From Planctomycetota bacterium (GTDB taxonomy: Bacteria; Planctomycetota; UBA8108; UBA1146): a DNA stretch of 64,000 nt. The notes beneath the pieces were generated by a model that had not been told where the DNA came from, searched no databases, and worked only from the letters and a program-made list of their open reading frames with translations. Within the stretch, counting starts at the first letter, position 1. Every line of letters begins with the position of its first letter. The position numbers and the translations under genes were made by a program. This document shows, piece by piece, positions 17,829-26,015 of the stretch. The stretch covers positions 1-64,000 of the forward strand of contig JADHSM010000004.1 in the NCBI GenBank assembly GCA_016776905.1, read 5' to 3'.

Positions 17829-18940
17829 CAGAGAACTCCTTGCCAATCTCCACTGTCGTGGAGCAGATCATCCAAGTCACTTTTTAGTTTGTGCAGCAAT
17901 GAATCGGGTCGATTTCGCCTAGAATATATAAGAAGTAATCGTGTGAAGGTTGAAGCGGTCCAAGTTTTTATCCGATTCGAATCGACTCCTCTTGAGTTTG
18001 CTGATCGAATCAATTTCAGAGCCACTTCTTTCCATGGAACAGGACAGCCTTGATATGAGCGTAATCTCATATGGGCAATGATATTCCCTACGTCCAAGCC
18101 GGGGTCTGAGTAAGCCAAGAGGTCCATGTCGAGTAGGTATGTTTCATCACCTGAAACAAGAACTTGCTTATCATGGAAATCTCGATGGCAAAGGACAGGC
18201 TCTTGAGAATCCAGAGATTTTAATCTGGAAATCACTTTTTCAACCAATGGGGTGACGTCTTCTGGAGCGTCCCTCAGCATACGATTGAATACCTGAAGAC
18301 GTTTTTCAAGAATCTCAATTTCATCTTCAGTTGTGTGGCTTGGGAGATCTTCAGTGATATCGCTTTCGGCGAGCCATTCGAGAATGTTATCCAAAGCGGT
18401 TCCGTGTCGAGGATCCCAAAGTCCGGATTTCCAAAGAGAATTGAGACTTTTTCCAGGGGCGGCTTCAAGAGTGAGTGTCTTAATGTCTTCTTGCCAGTCA
18501 AGGACGGCCGGGACAGAAATATTGCGTTCAGGGTTTCCCGAAGCGAGGCATTTCCAGCGTTTTAATATTTGGCGATCCTTGCGGAATATTTTCGCGAATT
18601 TATCAGGACCTAATCTGAATATAGCTCTACTGCCGATTCTCCACGCTAAGAGTTCCACGGGTGTACCTTTAGATATCCAATGATTCATCGCTGCTGAGAT
18701 GGCGGGGAGACGCGTATCGTCTAGCGCAGCCAGAGGTTTCATTTTTCCTTCGGCGTTCACATGGAACCAATTCACGGCGTGATCACTGGATTCACCATGT
18801 AGGCAGTACCAGCCACCTTTTTTGGATTCTTCTACTCGGACCCAAGGACCTTTATCACGAAGAGCTCGATCAAGAGGTGAGATCAAATGATCGGTCCATT
18901 GTGGGGTTGCTTCCTGATTGGAAGAGATGGATTTATCCAT
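17828..18940 (-). CDS. APH-fold kinase, second of an adjacent pair
   Basis: Protein of 370 aa with the aminoglycoside phosphotransferase/choline-kinase fold. The catalytic loop is VLCHRDFHDKQ and the metal-binding segment is LLDMDLLAYSDPGLDVGN, so both the Brenner-type catalytic Asp and the DxD are present. The N-terminal lobe is divergent. Substrate unknown; in a glycan/lipid export operon a sugar or lipid-linked hydroxyl is a more reasonable guess than an antibiotic. ATG 18940 overlaps the stop of the preceding kinase gene by 8 nt. An earlier in-frame start at 19033 would overlap by 101 nt. The last base of its stop overlaps the next gene (TGATG). Similarity to the neighbouring kinase is limited to the catalytic motifs. 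Confidence 0.75.
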   Translation of the reverse strand: MDKSISSNQEATPQWTDHLISPLDRALRDKGPWVRVEESKKGGWYCLHGESSDHAVNWFHVNAEGKMKPLAALDDTRLPAISAAMNHWISKGTPVELLAWRIGSRAIFRLGPDKFAKIFRKDRQILKRWKCLASGNPERNISVPAVLDWQEDIKTLTLEAAPGKSLNSLWKSGLWDPRHGTALDNILEWLAESDITEDLPSHTTEDEIEILEKRLQVFNRMLRDAPEDVTPLVEKVISRLKSLDSQEPVLCHRDFHDKQVLVSGDETYLLDMDLLAYSDPGLDVGNIIAHMRLRSYQGCPVPWKEVALKLIRSANSRGVDSNRIKTWTASTFTRLLLIYSRRNRPDSLLHKLKSDLDDLLHDSGDWQGVL

Positions 18941-20255
18941 TTCGTTCCACCGTTCGGAGCAATGAGTTGCACCATTCGATGGATTTCTCCAACTCATCGG
19001 GCCATGTTTCTGAGAATGATCGAAATGGGTCAAAAGATCTTCTTAGTCGAGCAAGACAGCGACCAAGAATAAGTTCTTCTTTTGATATTTTGCGAGGAGC
19101 ACACTTCTGGTACTGCTCTAAGAGTGCTTGTGCCACGTCTTCCGATTCCCCCGCAAGGATGAGATCTTCCATGAGGGACCCTAAGTCCATGCAAGCAAAT
19201 CCTCTGCCGGCTCTATCGAAGTCAAGAAAGATGATCTGGTCACCATCCTGAAGTATTTGAAGCCTATGGAGGTCACCATGGGCAAGAACAGAGGGCACAA
19301 GATTTAGGCACTGAACATGATTTTTGAGTCTGTTTGAAAGTGACAGAAGGTTAAATCGACTTTGAGGCCTGAGATTTGACAGATCTGAGACAAGGTTATC
19401 AATTTCATTGGCCATGATTTGTGGGGGAGGGTGAGTGCTGGTCTCCAGCGGGATTTGGTGAAGCTCATTGAGTGCCAATGCGATTTTCTGAGGGAAATCA
19501 CCAGCATTGGGTCCTGAGAAATCTAAATGATGACCTTCGATCCACTCATGCCCAAAGATGTTCATTGCAGGACTCGTTCCTACAAATCGAGGTGTTTTGA
19601 AAAACTGACAATTCTTAGTGGCATTAGAAATGGCAAGAGCCAGCTCTAGAGATTGAGAAATGGTTTTTCGATTTTCGACTTTTAAATGTAGTAACTTTCG
19701 AATCTTCTTGTCTTCATTCAAATTTCTCAATTTGACTTTTGTTTTCAGTACACATCTACGACCTGGTTTGTATGCAATCAATGAATGACGAGTAAGGCTT
19801 CTTTGTAATCGCCAATCGTCATATGAGATCTCTCCCAGCATCGGCTCGAGGAGTCTCCTGAACCTACTGGGTTCAAAAATCCTTCGTAACTGAGGAATCT
19901 CTTCATCACCCGGGAAGGGGACTCCAACGGTAAAGGACTCTTCATCTAGAAAAGAGGAATCGCCAACACTATTTGTGCCTAGATTTTTTGTAAGAATCTT
20001 CTGGTGGTAATCCTTTGCTGACTCAAGATTTCCAAAGATTCGAAGGTTAATCCCAGAAGGAGGAGTATCAGACGAACCATCTTTCAGGCCTTTTACAAAG
20101 AGTCGGCAAGACTCAGGTTTATTTCTAATGTATGTCACGTGTTTAGGCAGGTCTTCAATTTCGAAAACCCATCCCTTTTTCTGCCATTTCTCCCAAAGTT
20201 CGCCGGAGAAAAAGGCAGATAAACTCTGTGGTGAATTGGGTGGAATTGGAATCAT
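18933..20255 (-). CDS. APH-fold kinase, first of an adjacent pair
   Basis: Protein of 440 aa of the aminoglycoside phosphotransferase superfamily. The catalytic loop VLAHGDLHRLQIL and the metal-binding IIFLDFDRAGRGFACMDLGS are intact. An N-terminal region of about 150 residues precedes the recognisable kinase lobe, and a middle segment RHSLIAYKPGRRC resembles the strand bearing the ATP-binding lysine region. No transmembrane segment is visible. ATG 20255 overlaps the ABC transporter stop (ATGA), with GGAGGA 8 nt upstream. The substrate cannot be deduced; sugar, polyol or a lipid-linked intermediate are options. Having two different kinases of one fold back to back suggests sequential or heteromeric action. 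Confidence 0.78.
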   Translation of the reverse strand: MIPIPPNSPQSLSAFFSGELWEKWQKKGWVFEIEDLPKHVTYIRNKPESCRLFVKGLKDGSSDTPPSGINLRIFGNLESAKDYHQKILTKNLGTNSVGDSSFLDEESFTVGVPFPGDEEIPQLRRIFEPSRFRRLLEPMLGEISYDDWRLQRSLTRHSLIAYKPGRRCVLKTKVKLRNLNEDKKIRKLLHLKVENRKTISQSLELALAISNATKNCQFFKTPRFVGTSPAMNIFGHEWIEGHHLDFSGPNAGDFPQKIALALNELHQIPLETSTHPPPQIMANEIDNLVSDLSNLRPQSRFNLLSLSNRLKNHVQCLNLVPSVLAHGDLHRLQILQDGDQIIFLDFDRAGRGFACMDLGSLMEDLILAGESEDVAQALLEQYQKCAPRKISKEELILGRCLARLRRSFDPFRSFSETWPDELEKSIEWCNSLLRTVERNG

Positions 20256-22075
20256 TGAGCGGTTCCTCCGGATTCTCCAGAGGTATGCGAGACGACTCTC
20301 CCCGCTTCCAAGACAAGCTTTGAATCAAACGATTCCATCAGCTCTTCATCATGAGTGATGAGTAACAATGTTTTACCCGTAAATTCACTGAGCAACATGT
20401 CTTGGATAACTCTCCGACTTTCAGGATCGATGGCTGTAGTCGGTTCATCGAGGATGACAATGGGGGAGTTTCTTAGTAACGCAGTGCTCAGTGTGAGGCG
20501 GCGTTTCTCTCCTCCTGAGAGATCCTGACCACCTTCAGACAGTTCTCTGTCTAAGCCTGAAGGATCGTCGAGGATGAAGTCACATTTTGATTTTTTTAAT
20601 GCGTCGTACATTTCTTCATCGGTCGCCTCTGGCCGATGGAATTCCAAGTGTTCTCGAACACTCCCCGAAAGAATGAAACTTTCCTGCAAGACGATAGAGA
20701 TTTGATCCCTCAGACTTTGGAGTGTCCACGAAGTGATGGGGACTCCATCGATGAGGATGGCTCCTTTTTCAGGTTCGTATAATCTTGAGAGGAGAGCCGT
20801 TAGCGTACTTTTTCCAGCACCATTCGGGCCACAGAGAACCAAATGTTCACCATTCTTTATATCAAGACAAACATCGTCCAAGACCATTCGTCGCGGTTCC
20901 TCTGGTGAATCCGTGGCGATTTGTTCTTCGGTCTCCTCAATGGGAGCCTGATATGAGAACGTGACGTTTTTGAAGGTGATATTTCCTTGGAGTGGTGGCG
21001 CTTCAATTGCGTTGGGCAAATCGATTTCTTCTGGATTGATGCGAAGTATTTCAGAGATTCTTTCTGCACATGCCGATGCTTTACCGATTTTCCCTGATAG
21101 CCGTGCTGCTTTTCGAAGCGGCTTTTGCAGTGACCTTACATAGGAGATAAATACTAATAGGTCACCAGGAGTGATGTCGGAGTTGATGTGGACTCTGTAG
21201 GCCCCCGCTAGCAAGACTATTGAAAGACCTCCCGCGAAAATCAGTTCTGTCCAACGCGATAAAGCGGCTTGAAGCCGTGTTGCCCGGACTCCTTGGCGCA
21301 AGGACGAGCGATTTTTTCTGGCAAACTTCCGAACAACTTCAGATTCTCGACCTAATGATTTAATGAGTTTAAGAGAGGTAAGGCCTTCCCCAGTTGTGAA
21401 GGCAATATCTCCTTCATGCTCTCTTTGTTTCTTCGCTACTTTTGTAATTTTGACACTGAATAATCGTGCAAGAATAGTGATCAAAATTAATACGACAAGT
21501 GAGACAACAGAAAGTTGCGGATCAATCCACGCCATCAGTGAAAGGGTGGTTATGGCCTGAACCAGTCTGCCTGAAAAGTCTACTAACTCTGTCGACAAGA
21601 CGTCTCGTAGCATAGGCACATCGCCTGTTATTCGGACAAGAAGGTCTCCCAGTTTTTGCCTCTTGTGGAATCTCATTGAAAGTAGGAGAAGGTGTGAGTA
21701 CACACGCTTCCTTAACTTCATCATCATTCGTTGGCCAGCGATGGCGCTCAGGATTGTCCGGAAATAACCTGCGATTCCTTGACCCAAAGAGATAAGGAGG
21801 ACCGCGAGACTGACAAAACCCAAGAATTGAATCGGCTGCTCAAGTGGCCAAGCGGGATTAATAAATGGAAGCGTGTCAGCGTTACTCGGCATCAATAAGC
21901 CATCGAAGATGTACTTCACGGGCCATGGAGCGAGGAGTGCGAATCCGATTTCAAAAACCAGCGCGAATGCAGATGCTCCCAAAAGAGGAGATTGTTCTCG
22001 CAATAGGTCTCCATGTTTTCCTGTAATGGTACTCCAGTCGTGTAGACCTTTTCCCAGAGTCGATACAGGATTCAT
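20252..22075 (-). CDS. MsbA-like ABC exporter, fused permease and ATPase
   Basis: Half-size ABC exporter of 607 aa expected to act as a homodimer in the inner membrane. The N-terminal 330 residues form a six-helix type-IV exporter domain (hydrophobic stretches near 30-55, 75-95, 160-205, 270-295). The nucleotide-binding domain has Walker A GPNGAGKST, Q-loop VLQES, signature LSGGEKRR, Walker B VILDEPTTAID and H-loop ITHDEE. All catalytic motifs are intact. Family members flip lipid A, lipid-linked sugars, glycolipids or peptides. The surrounding glycosyltransferases point to a lipid-linked saccharide or glycolipid. Start and stop overlap the neighbouring genes by 4 nt (ATGA), so it is translationally coupled on both sides. 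Confidence 0.9.
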   Translation of the reverse strand: MNPVSTLGKGLHDWSTITGKHGDLLREQSPLLGASAFALVFEIGFALLAPWPVKYIFDGLLMPSNADTLPFINPAWPLEQPIQFLGFVSLAVLLISLGQGIAGYFRTILSAIAGQRMMMKLRKRVYSHLLLLSMRFHKRQKLGDLLVRITGDVPMLRDVLSTELVDFSGRLVQAITTLSLMAWIDPQLSVVSLVVLILITILARLFSVKITKVAKKQREHEGDIAFTTGEGLTSLKLIKSLGRESEVVRKFARKNRSSLRQGVRATRLQAALSRWTELIFAGGLSIVLLAGAYRVHINSDITPGDLLVFISYVRSLQKPLRKAARLSGKIGKASACAERISEILRINPEEIDLPNAIEAPPLQGNITFKNVTFSYQAPIEETEEQIATDSPEEPRRMVLDDVCLDIKNGEHLVLCGPNGAGKSTLTALLSRLYEPEKGAILIDGVPITSWTLQSLRDQISIVLQESFILSGSVREHLEFHRPEATDEEMYDALKKSKCDFILDDPSGLDRELSEGGQDLSGGEKRRLTLSTALLRNSPIVILDEPTTAIDPESRRVIQDMLLSEFTGKTLLLITHDEELMESFDSKLVLEAGRVVSHTSGESGGTAQ

Positions 22076-23232
22076 TTCGCCTTCTCCACCGCGTCCAGAA
22101 TTTGACGAGCTCTAATTTTCCAAGTGCTGTTTTCTAGAATCCACTGCCTGCAACTTTGACCGGCCTCCGACAACTTTTTTAAATCTGAGATTTGCGACTG
22201 AATGGCCAGTGCAAAGCCTTTGTTATCCCCTGCTTGGACGAGTGTTCCTCGATCACCCAAGACAATATCTGATATCTGACCACGATCGGTGGCTACTACC
22301 GGGAGTCCAGAGCTGAAGTATTCGTAAATCTTCAACGGTGAAAACCAAAAGTCTTCCATGCTTGGGTATGGGGCCACTCCAAGATCACATGCCCCTAACC
22401 ATTCACCGACTTCAGAATGGGGGATACTTCCAGTGAAATGTATCCGGTCGCTGAGTCCTTTTTTCTGAACATTAATCTCAAAGGCGTGTTTTTCTGGGCC
22501 ATCGCCAATGCAAAGTAGATGCGCATTTGAACCCAAATCTTTGACAAGTATTTCAAAGGATTGCAACAAGTCATGGATGCCATGCCATGGACGGAATGAT
22601 CCCGTAAAACCGAGAATGGGAACACCAGCAGGAGGAAGTCCAGAGGGGCGTTTATTTGCTTTAGGTGTGAAAACTTCAGAATCCACTCCGTTTGGAACAA
22701 GGACGACACCTTCGGAATGTTCGCGTTCTGATTCAACCCACTTTTTAATCTCTTCAGAAACACAGATGACGACATCTGCTTCTCGAAGAAGAAGGCGTGA
22801 AATCCCATCAGCAAGGGATTCATTCGCGAGTTGACGGTACTTTTTGGATTCGAGAGCCAGTGGACTGTTGACTTCAAGAACGAATGGAACACCAAATTTG
22901 CGAGCGAGGTATAAGCCTCCTGGATGCCACAAACTGTATCTCTCGTAAACAAAATCATGAACAGTCTCAATGTCGTCGAGCCTTGCGAGAAACAATCGGG
23001 TCTCTCGCTCCTCAATAGATTTATATTTACGTCTCGGAGGAAGTTCCATCGTGTGAATAGGAATGCCCTCGATGGATTTTGCTTCAGGTCGAATTGTATA
23101 CAGATCACCCTGGAGTCCCAATTCCCGGAACGCCTTGCAAATAGAAGCCACGTGAATGCTGGCTCCTTTTTGTCCAGGAATAGGTATTCCTGGATCTGCA
23201 CAAATGTAGGTGAACTTATCGACTGATTTCAT
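22072..23232 (-). CDS. GT4-family glycosyltransferase
   Basis: Retaining GT-B glycosyltransferase of 386 aa. The N-terminal domain begins YICADPGIPIPGQKGASIHV, a glycine-rich acceptor loop. The C-terminal domain has GFTGSFRPWHGIHDLL, CIGDGPEK, and the nucleotide-sugar-binding segment SPLKIYEYFSSGLPVVATD with the conserved Glu. There is no signal peptide, so it acts at the cytoplasmic face. Donor and acceptor are unknown. Its start overlaps the stop of the upstream GT4 gene (ATGA) and its stop overlaps the ABC exporter start (ATGA), which places it firmly in the export operon. Confidence 0.88.
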   Translation of the reverse strand: MKSVDKFTYICADPGIPIPGQKGASIHVASICKAFRELGLQGDLYTIRPEAKSIEGIPIHTMELPPRRKYKSIEERETRLFLARLDDIETVHDFVYERYSLWHPGGLYLARKFGVPFVLEVNSPLALESKKYRQLANESLADGISRLLLREADVVICVSEEIKKWVESEREHSEGVVLVPNGVDSEVFTPKANKRPSGLPPAGVPILGFTGSFRPWHGIHDLLQSFEILVKDLGSNAHLLCIGDGPEKHAFEINVQKKGLSDRIHFTGSIPHSEVGEWLGACDLGVAPYPSMEDFWFSPLKIYEYFSSGLPVVATDRGQISDIVLGDRGTLVQAGDNKGFALAIQSQISDLKKLSEAGQSCRQWILENSTWKIRARQILDAVEKAK

Positions 23233-24500
23233 TGAGCATTATTTTTCGTACTTGATTCGAAGTGACCTCGAAGGGTGGCAACGTTTTTACTCAAGTCGAA
23301 CAGATTCTCGGATCTGGCTCTTCCTGTGCCAATTTTCCAATCTTCCGACAGTATGCGTGCATGAAGAGTTTTAATGCCATCTGCCATTGCTTGAGCGCTT
23401 CCGGGTTCCACCAACTGTCCACTTCCGTCTCCGAGGATTTCAGGGCAGCCTGTCAGAGTGGTTGAAACAGCAGGAAGGTCTAAAGCCAGTGCTTCAAGGA
23501 GGACTGTCGGCAGGGCGTCCATATTTCCATCTGCGTCAGGGACGCATGCGAGAGCCATCATTGAGGATTCCGCGCAAACTCTTCTGACCTCTTCAATAGC
23601 GAGAGCCCCTAAGAAATTGATATGCCCATCGAGTTCGAGGTTGTGGGCCATATTTTGCAATTTTTCTTGTTCATCACCGTCGCCAATGATGTTGAGTTCT
23701 AGGTCTAGACCTTCATCAGCGAGGATTCGAATAGCCTTGAGAAGTACATCGAAGCCCTTTTTTGGAACAAGCCGGCCCACGCTAATCAGCTTTATTGGAG
23801 AGGCCTTTAGAGGGCTTCTGTCATCAGGCACTTCAAAGAAATCAAGATTTATTCCATTGTAGAGACGGTGGATTTTTGTGGCATCTACACCTGGGGTTTT
23901 CTCAATAATGTAATCACGATTAAAATCGCTCACCGTAATTGCGAACGCTGAACGATCGACGAGATCCCGAAACAAGTTCCTGTTGACGGTCTCTCTGAAA
24001 ATGTCTTTGGCATGACATGTGAATGAAAAGGGGATGTCATATAGAATGTTCACGAGTGCTGCCATGCGAGTGCTTACTGTTGCAAAATGGGCATGCAGGT
24101 GTTGAATCCCTTTTTCTTTAGCTTTGGCACCTATGAAGAGTGCTCGAAGCAGCATGTCTAAATCCTTGGGTATCGAATGCTCTTTGAGAAAGTTTGCAGC
24201 ATTTTGCCAGCGATCCATATGTGGCACGACACCAGGAGAAAACTTTGACAGTTTATCCCAATATGATTCTGGTTTTTCTCTGAGAATGAAATCGATCGTG
24301 AGTTTGAGTTCACTCAAACTCCCGTGAAATCTACCGTCTCCTGGCGGCATCAAACTGAAAACGTCAACGCCTACGTTTTGACGCTCTAATTCCAAGATTT
24401 CATTGAGAATGAACGTCTCGGATAATCGCGGAAACATCTTCAAGATGTATGCGACCTTGAGCTTCGGTTCATGCTCTGAGGAGTTTGTTTGTGAAGTCAT
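23229..24500 (-). CDS. GT4-family glycosyltransferase (WcaL/exopolysaccharide type)
   Basis: GT-B glycosyltransferase of 423 aa. Motifs: VAYILKMFPRLSETFILNEI at the N-terminus (typical of colanic-acid/EPS-type GT4 enzymes), HLHAHFA and FTCHAKDIF in the first domain, ISVGRLVPKKGFDVLL, IIGDGDEQEKLQ, and ALPTVLLEALALDLPAVST with the conserved Glu pair region in the second. ATG 24500 is preceded by a purine-rich GGAAAGAAGAAA. It overlaps the 3' end of the upstream gene by 32 nt; a start at 24572 would overlap by 104 nt. Acts in the cytoplasm on a nucleotide-sugar donor; specificity unknown. Confidence 0.88.
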   Translation of the reverse strand: MTSQTNSSEHEPKLKVAYILKMFPRLSETFILNEILELERQNVGVDVFSLMPPGDGRFHGSLSELKLTIDFILREKPESYWDKLSKFSPGVVPHMDRWQNAANFLKEHSIPKDLDMLLRALFIGAKAKEKGIQHLHAHFATVSTRMAALVNILYDIPFSFTCHAKDIFRETVNRNLFRDLVDRSAFAITVSDFNRDYIIEKTPGVDATKIHRLYNGINLDFFEVPDDRSPLKASPIKLISVGRLVPKKGFDVLLKAIRILADEGLDLELNIIGDGDEQEKLQNMAHNLELDGHINFLGALAIEEVRRVCAESSMMALACVPDADGNMDALPTVLLEALALDLPAVSTTLTGCPEILGDGSGQLVEPGSAQAMADGIKTLHARILSEDWKIGTGRARSENLFDLSKNVATLRGHFESSTKNNAQ

Positions 24501-25743
24501 TTTCTTCTTTCCGGGAGATTCGTTGGCGTAAAAGAATCTCGTCGACCCTAGAGAGGAAGTTACCGATGCCATCCATTTGGATGCCAGCTTCTTCAGCAGT
24601 AGGGGAGAACGAGCGTTCGAGTGATTGCTTGATCACTTCATTCAGAACTTCACTGTTCAATTTGTCGGGATGAATCATTGCAATGAGATTGAGTTCTGCG
24701 AACTTTGTTGCACGAATCAATTGTTCTTTTCTGGGGCTTACCCGAGGGATGATAATGGTGGGCTTCTTTAAAGCGATCGCCTCAAGGGTGGCGTTGTAAC
24801 CGCCCATGGAAACGATGAGATCTGCCGACTTCAAATGATCTTCAAGATGCGTTGTGAAACGCATGATTTCCGTGTTTCTGATGCCTTGATACTTTTCCAC
24901 TAGGTCCCGTGCATTTTGTCTAGAAAGGTGCGGACCCGTGATGAGAGTTCCATAGTATTTGTTTGGATTCTCTTTGAGTGTCTGTAGGAATGTTTCTCCA
25001 ACAGGGAGACCATCTTCTCCGCCTCCTGTGACACACACTATTTTCTTGGCAATCGAAAAACGGTGCTTGAGCCTCATGAGGTGCTCTTCATTGAAAGCAG
25101 ATGATTTAATTCTTCGCAAGTAGCCGAGGTATTCGATTCTATTTTGCGTAACCTGACTCAAATTGTAGAGCTTGCCTAAATCGAAAATCGCTTGGTTTCC
25201 GTAGACCCAAATGTGATCGTAAAGAGATTCGACAAGTATCTTCGAACCTTCATTTCCCCAGTCGGATTGAACTCTTTGACTCTCATCTATGATATCGCGA
25301 AGTCCTATTGCGAGTTCTGTTCCTCGTTGCTTCAAGTCTGCAAGGAGAGGAATGAGTTCCCCGTTGAGCCCGGTGGGGACATGGTCCACGACAAAAAGAT
25401 CGGGATTGAATTCCAATAGCTTGGTGCGCAACTTGTCACGTCGACGTTTGAATGCGGTGATGTGATCGAGTTGTGGATTTCTGGAAATGTATTTGCCGTT
25501 TCCATCCTTGGTAACGGGCTCAATCAGGACCAATTCTGTATTTTTGGGCAAGGAGAAGAAAGCGGCTTTTGGGGAACCGGTGATCAGCATGATCTGAATG
25601 TCTTGTAGGTGTTCCTGGACATTTTGGGCCAGGAGTAAACAGCGTCTGAAGTGTCCTAAACCAAAACCATCGTGACTGTATAAGGCGAGCCTTTTCAGGG
25701 GCCTTTCCGTCATGGGTGGTGGTGATTCTGGCACTAAAGACAT
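24469..25743 (-). CDS. GT28/MurG-like glycosyltransferase, first gene of the export operon
   Basis: Protein of 424 aa resembling the uncharacterised MurG-like predicted glycosyltransferases (COG4671 type). The N-terminus has LALYSHDGFGLGHFRRC, matching the glycine-rich acceptor loop with GxGHxRR. Further along are VVDHVPTGL, VCVTGGGEDG, LITGPHLS and VSMGGYNATLEAI; the last is the donor-binding GGxNT-like loop. GT28 enzymes are often membrane-associated and act on lipid-linked or glycolipid acceptors, so this could make the first linkage on a lipid carrier. It is the promoter-proximal gene, about 40 nt downstream of the expected start point of the sigma-54 promoter at 25795-25810. Confidence 0.82.
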   Translation of the reverse strand: MSLVPESPPPMTERPLKRLALYSHDGFGLGHFRRCLLLAQNVQEHLQDIQIMLITGSPKAAFFSLPKNTELVLIEPVTKDGNGKYISRNPQLDHITAFKRRRDKLRTKLLEFNPDLFVVDHVPTGLNGELIPLLADLKQRGTELAIGLRDIIDESQRVQSDWGNEGSKILVESLYDHIWVYGNQAIFDLGKLYNLSQVTQNRIEYLGYLRRIKSSAFNEEHLMRLKHRFSIAKKIVCVTGGGEDGLPVGETFLQTLKENPNKYYGTLITGPHLSRQNARDLVEKYQGIRNTEIMRFTTHLEDHLKSADLIVSMGGYNATLEAIALKKPTIIIPRVSPRKEQLIRATKFAELNLIAMIHPDKLNSEVLNEVIKQSLERSFSPTAEEAGIQMDGIGNFLSRVDEILLRQRISRKEENDFTNKLLRA

Positions 25744-25794
25744 TTCGTGTATTCTTCCTTCTCACTTACAGTCGGTTCGATAGGTATTAACAAT

Positions 25795-25810
25795 TGCAAA
25801 TGCGGGGCCA
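25795..25810 (-). promoter_or_regulatory. Sigma-54 (-24/-12) promoter of the glycosyltransferase/ABC operon
   Basis: The minus strand reads TGGCCCCGCATTTGCA. It carries the invariant GG at -24 and GC at -12 with exact spacing, plus the TGGC and TTGCA blocks; only A5 and G7 of the consensus TGGCACG-N4-TTGCW differ. The predicted transcription start is near 25784, 40 nt before the first gene. The gene directly upstream encodes an NtrC-type sigma-54 activator. I found no comparable site by eye in the other intergenic regions of the window. Confidence 0.75.
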
Positions 25811-25954
25811 TATATCGGAAACTTGCAGGAATAATATTTAGGGGGCGCCCGTTTGACTTAAGTCGTTATTTTATATTGATTTACATAGATCTCGGTGCTC
25901 ATTTGCCGAGAGAGAATCCGTCAAGGAATGGCTAGATACGACCGCATAGAATAG

Positions 25955-25984
25955 TGGCCATCAGCGTCTGGCGAAATATGGCCA
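25955..25984. promoter_or_regulatory. Inverted repeat, candidate activator-binding site
   Basis: TGGCCAT at 25955-25961 and ATGGCCA at 25978-25984 form a perfect 7-bp inverted repeat with 16 bp between. It lies about 170 bp upstream of the -24/-12 promoter, the usual distance for an NtrC-type enhancer site. A long loop and no following T-run argue against a terminator for the response regulator gene. Confidence 0.4.
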
Positions 25985-26015
25985 GGATCGGCGGAATATA
26001 GCCTCTGGGGAGCGG

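Noticed and set aside
18933-20255. Aminoglycoside resistance gene
   Set aside because: Only the superfamily fold is shared. The operon context is glycan/lipid synthesis and export, and no resistance-specific features are seen.
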